From: Bacillota bacterium
GTDB taxonomy: Bacteria; Bacillota; Clostridia; Peptostreptococcales; Thermotaleaceae
Reading direction: 5' to 3'
NCBI GenBank assembly: GCA_023623095.1
Contig: JAMNXX010000009.1
Span: 1-5,029 of the forward strand
DNA: 5,029 nucleotides
The position numbers and the translations under genes were made by a program. Under the pieces are notes generated by a model. The model had not been told where the DNA came from. It did not search any database and was given only the letters and a program-made list of their open reading frames with translations. Numbering within the stretch: position 1 is the stretch's first letter; the number at the start of each line of letters is the position of its first letter. Positions 4,636 to 5,029 of this stretch are shown here, piece after piece.

Positions 4636-5029
4636 TTACTGCTCCTTTGGTATTTTCACAACGACTTCAATATACTCTCCCTTATCGACCTGCTGATATT
4701 CTGCGTTTAATCCTGTTTGTCTGATTGCGTTGTAAGCATTTTTCAGCGTGTTCAAATAGATTTTAAAATTAATCGCTCTTTTGATTTTTTGTTTTTCGGA
4801 CTGCTCCTTTGATGATTTCGATATTTTTTCCAAAATCTGTTCGATGTATTTTTCCGTTTTTTTGACGGTCATATCTTTTTGGATAATATCTTGTAAAGCC
4901 TTTAACTGCATCTCTTCATCATGCAATTTTAATAAAGCTCTCCCATGCCGTTCCGTTAAATTGTTTTCAATCAGAAGTCTTTTTACCTCATCAGGAAGCC
5001 TTAAGAGCCTGAGCTTATTGGCAATCGTA
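4636..5029 (-). CDS. noc: Nucleoid occlusion protein Noc (ParB paralogue), C-terminal part, 5' end outside window
   Basis: The frame is open from the right edge to the TAA at 4636-4638, giving 130 complete codons; the N-terminal half is cut off. The TTG at 4926 is internal, not a start. The visible part begins at the end of the helix-turn-helix (TIANKLRLLRLPDEV), followed by the ParB-family LTERHGRALLKL, a helical stretch with KDMTVKKTEKYIEQIL, and a C-terminal dimerisation region ending in VVVKIPKEQ. These segments match B. subtilis Noc closely (TIANKLRLL, TERHARAL, IRIPKK end) and are unlike the ParB C-terminus, which here carries a lysine linker. Noc binds NBS sites over the nucleoid, uses CTP and the membrane, and blocks division there. 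The usual Ala in HARAL is Gly here (HGRAL). In relatives noc lies next to parA; here a divergent gene sits between. Confidence 0.93.
   Translation of the reverse strand, partial: TIANKLRLLRLPDEVKRLLIENNLTERHGRALLKLHDEEMQLKALQDIIQKDMTVKKTEKYIEQILEKISKSSKEQSEKQKIKRAINFKIYLNTLKNAYNAIRQTGLNAEYQQVDKGEYIEVVVKIPKEQ

Noticed and set aside
4394..4696. 100-codon plus-strand open frame overlapping the GDT1-family gene and noc
   Set aside because: It runs through the GDT1 gene in another frame, through the terminator hairpin, and into noc antisense; no family signal.
1..5029. CRISPR arrays, tRNA/rRNA genes, insertion sequences, prophage or defence genes
   Set aside because: No direct repeats with spacers, no cloverleaf-like segment, no transposase or integrase; nearly all sequence is explained by conserved housekeeping genes.

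Overview
The window looks like an origin-proximal segment of a low-GC, spore-forming Bacillota genome, most likely class Clostridia. This rests on gene content and order: a YyaC sporulation protein, parB, parA and noc appear in the same relative order as near the Bacillus subtilis origin. Shine-Dalgarno sequences are strong (AGGAGG/GGAGGTG) and the non-coding DNA is AT-rich. In relatives rsmG, mnmG, mnmE and dnaA/oriC lie beyond noc, so oriC is expected off the right edge. That placement is inferred, not seen.

Layout from left to right. At 1-249 (+) is the C-terminal end of yyaC, converging on a minus-strand gene set across an 18-bp bidirectional terminator (225-265). Reading leftward from 4092 on the minus strand are parA (4092-3313), parB (3312-2437, starting on the base after the parA stop), a parS-like site (2410-2425), a class-V aminotransferase / cysteine desulfurase (2333-1191), a membrane-anchored DUF4446 protein (1111-557) and a small UPF0180/YkuS-like protein (530-264). 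No convincing terminator was seen between parA and the YkuS-like gene, so they may form one operon of five genes. At 4285-4554 (+) is a small TMEM165/GDT1-family membrane protein, transcribed divergently from parA. It converges on the 3' part of noc (5029-4636, minus, cut by the window edge), and a second bidirectional terminator lies between them.

How the parts fit. ParA (ATPase), ParB (CTP-dependent clamp) and parS form the chromosome origin segregation machinery. Noc is the ParB paralogue that couples nucleoid position to division-site choice. YyaC belongs to sporulation. The cysteine desulfurase, DUF4446 and YkuS-like genes have no established link to segregation, although they appear to share its transcript.

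I see no clearly new multi-gene system here; this is mostly a conserved housekeeping neighbourhood. The observations most worth a second look are: a perfect 9-bp inverted repeat that would sequester the ribosome binding site of the YkuS-like gene using the last codons of the DUF4446 gene (a likely translational-coupling switch); a one-base variant parS outside parB; a single-domain GDT1 gene inserted between noc and parA; and a leader/divergent promoter region with four GAATAT motifs and competing hairpins.
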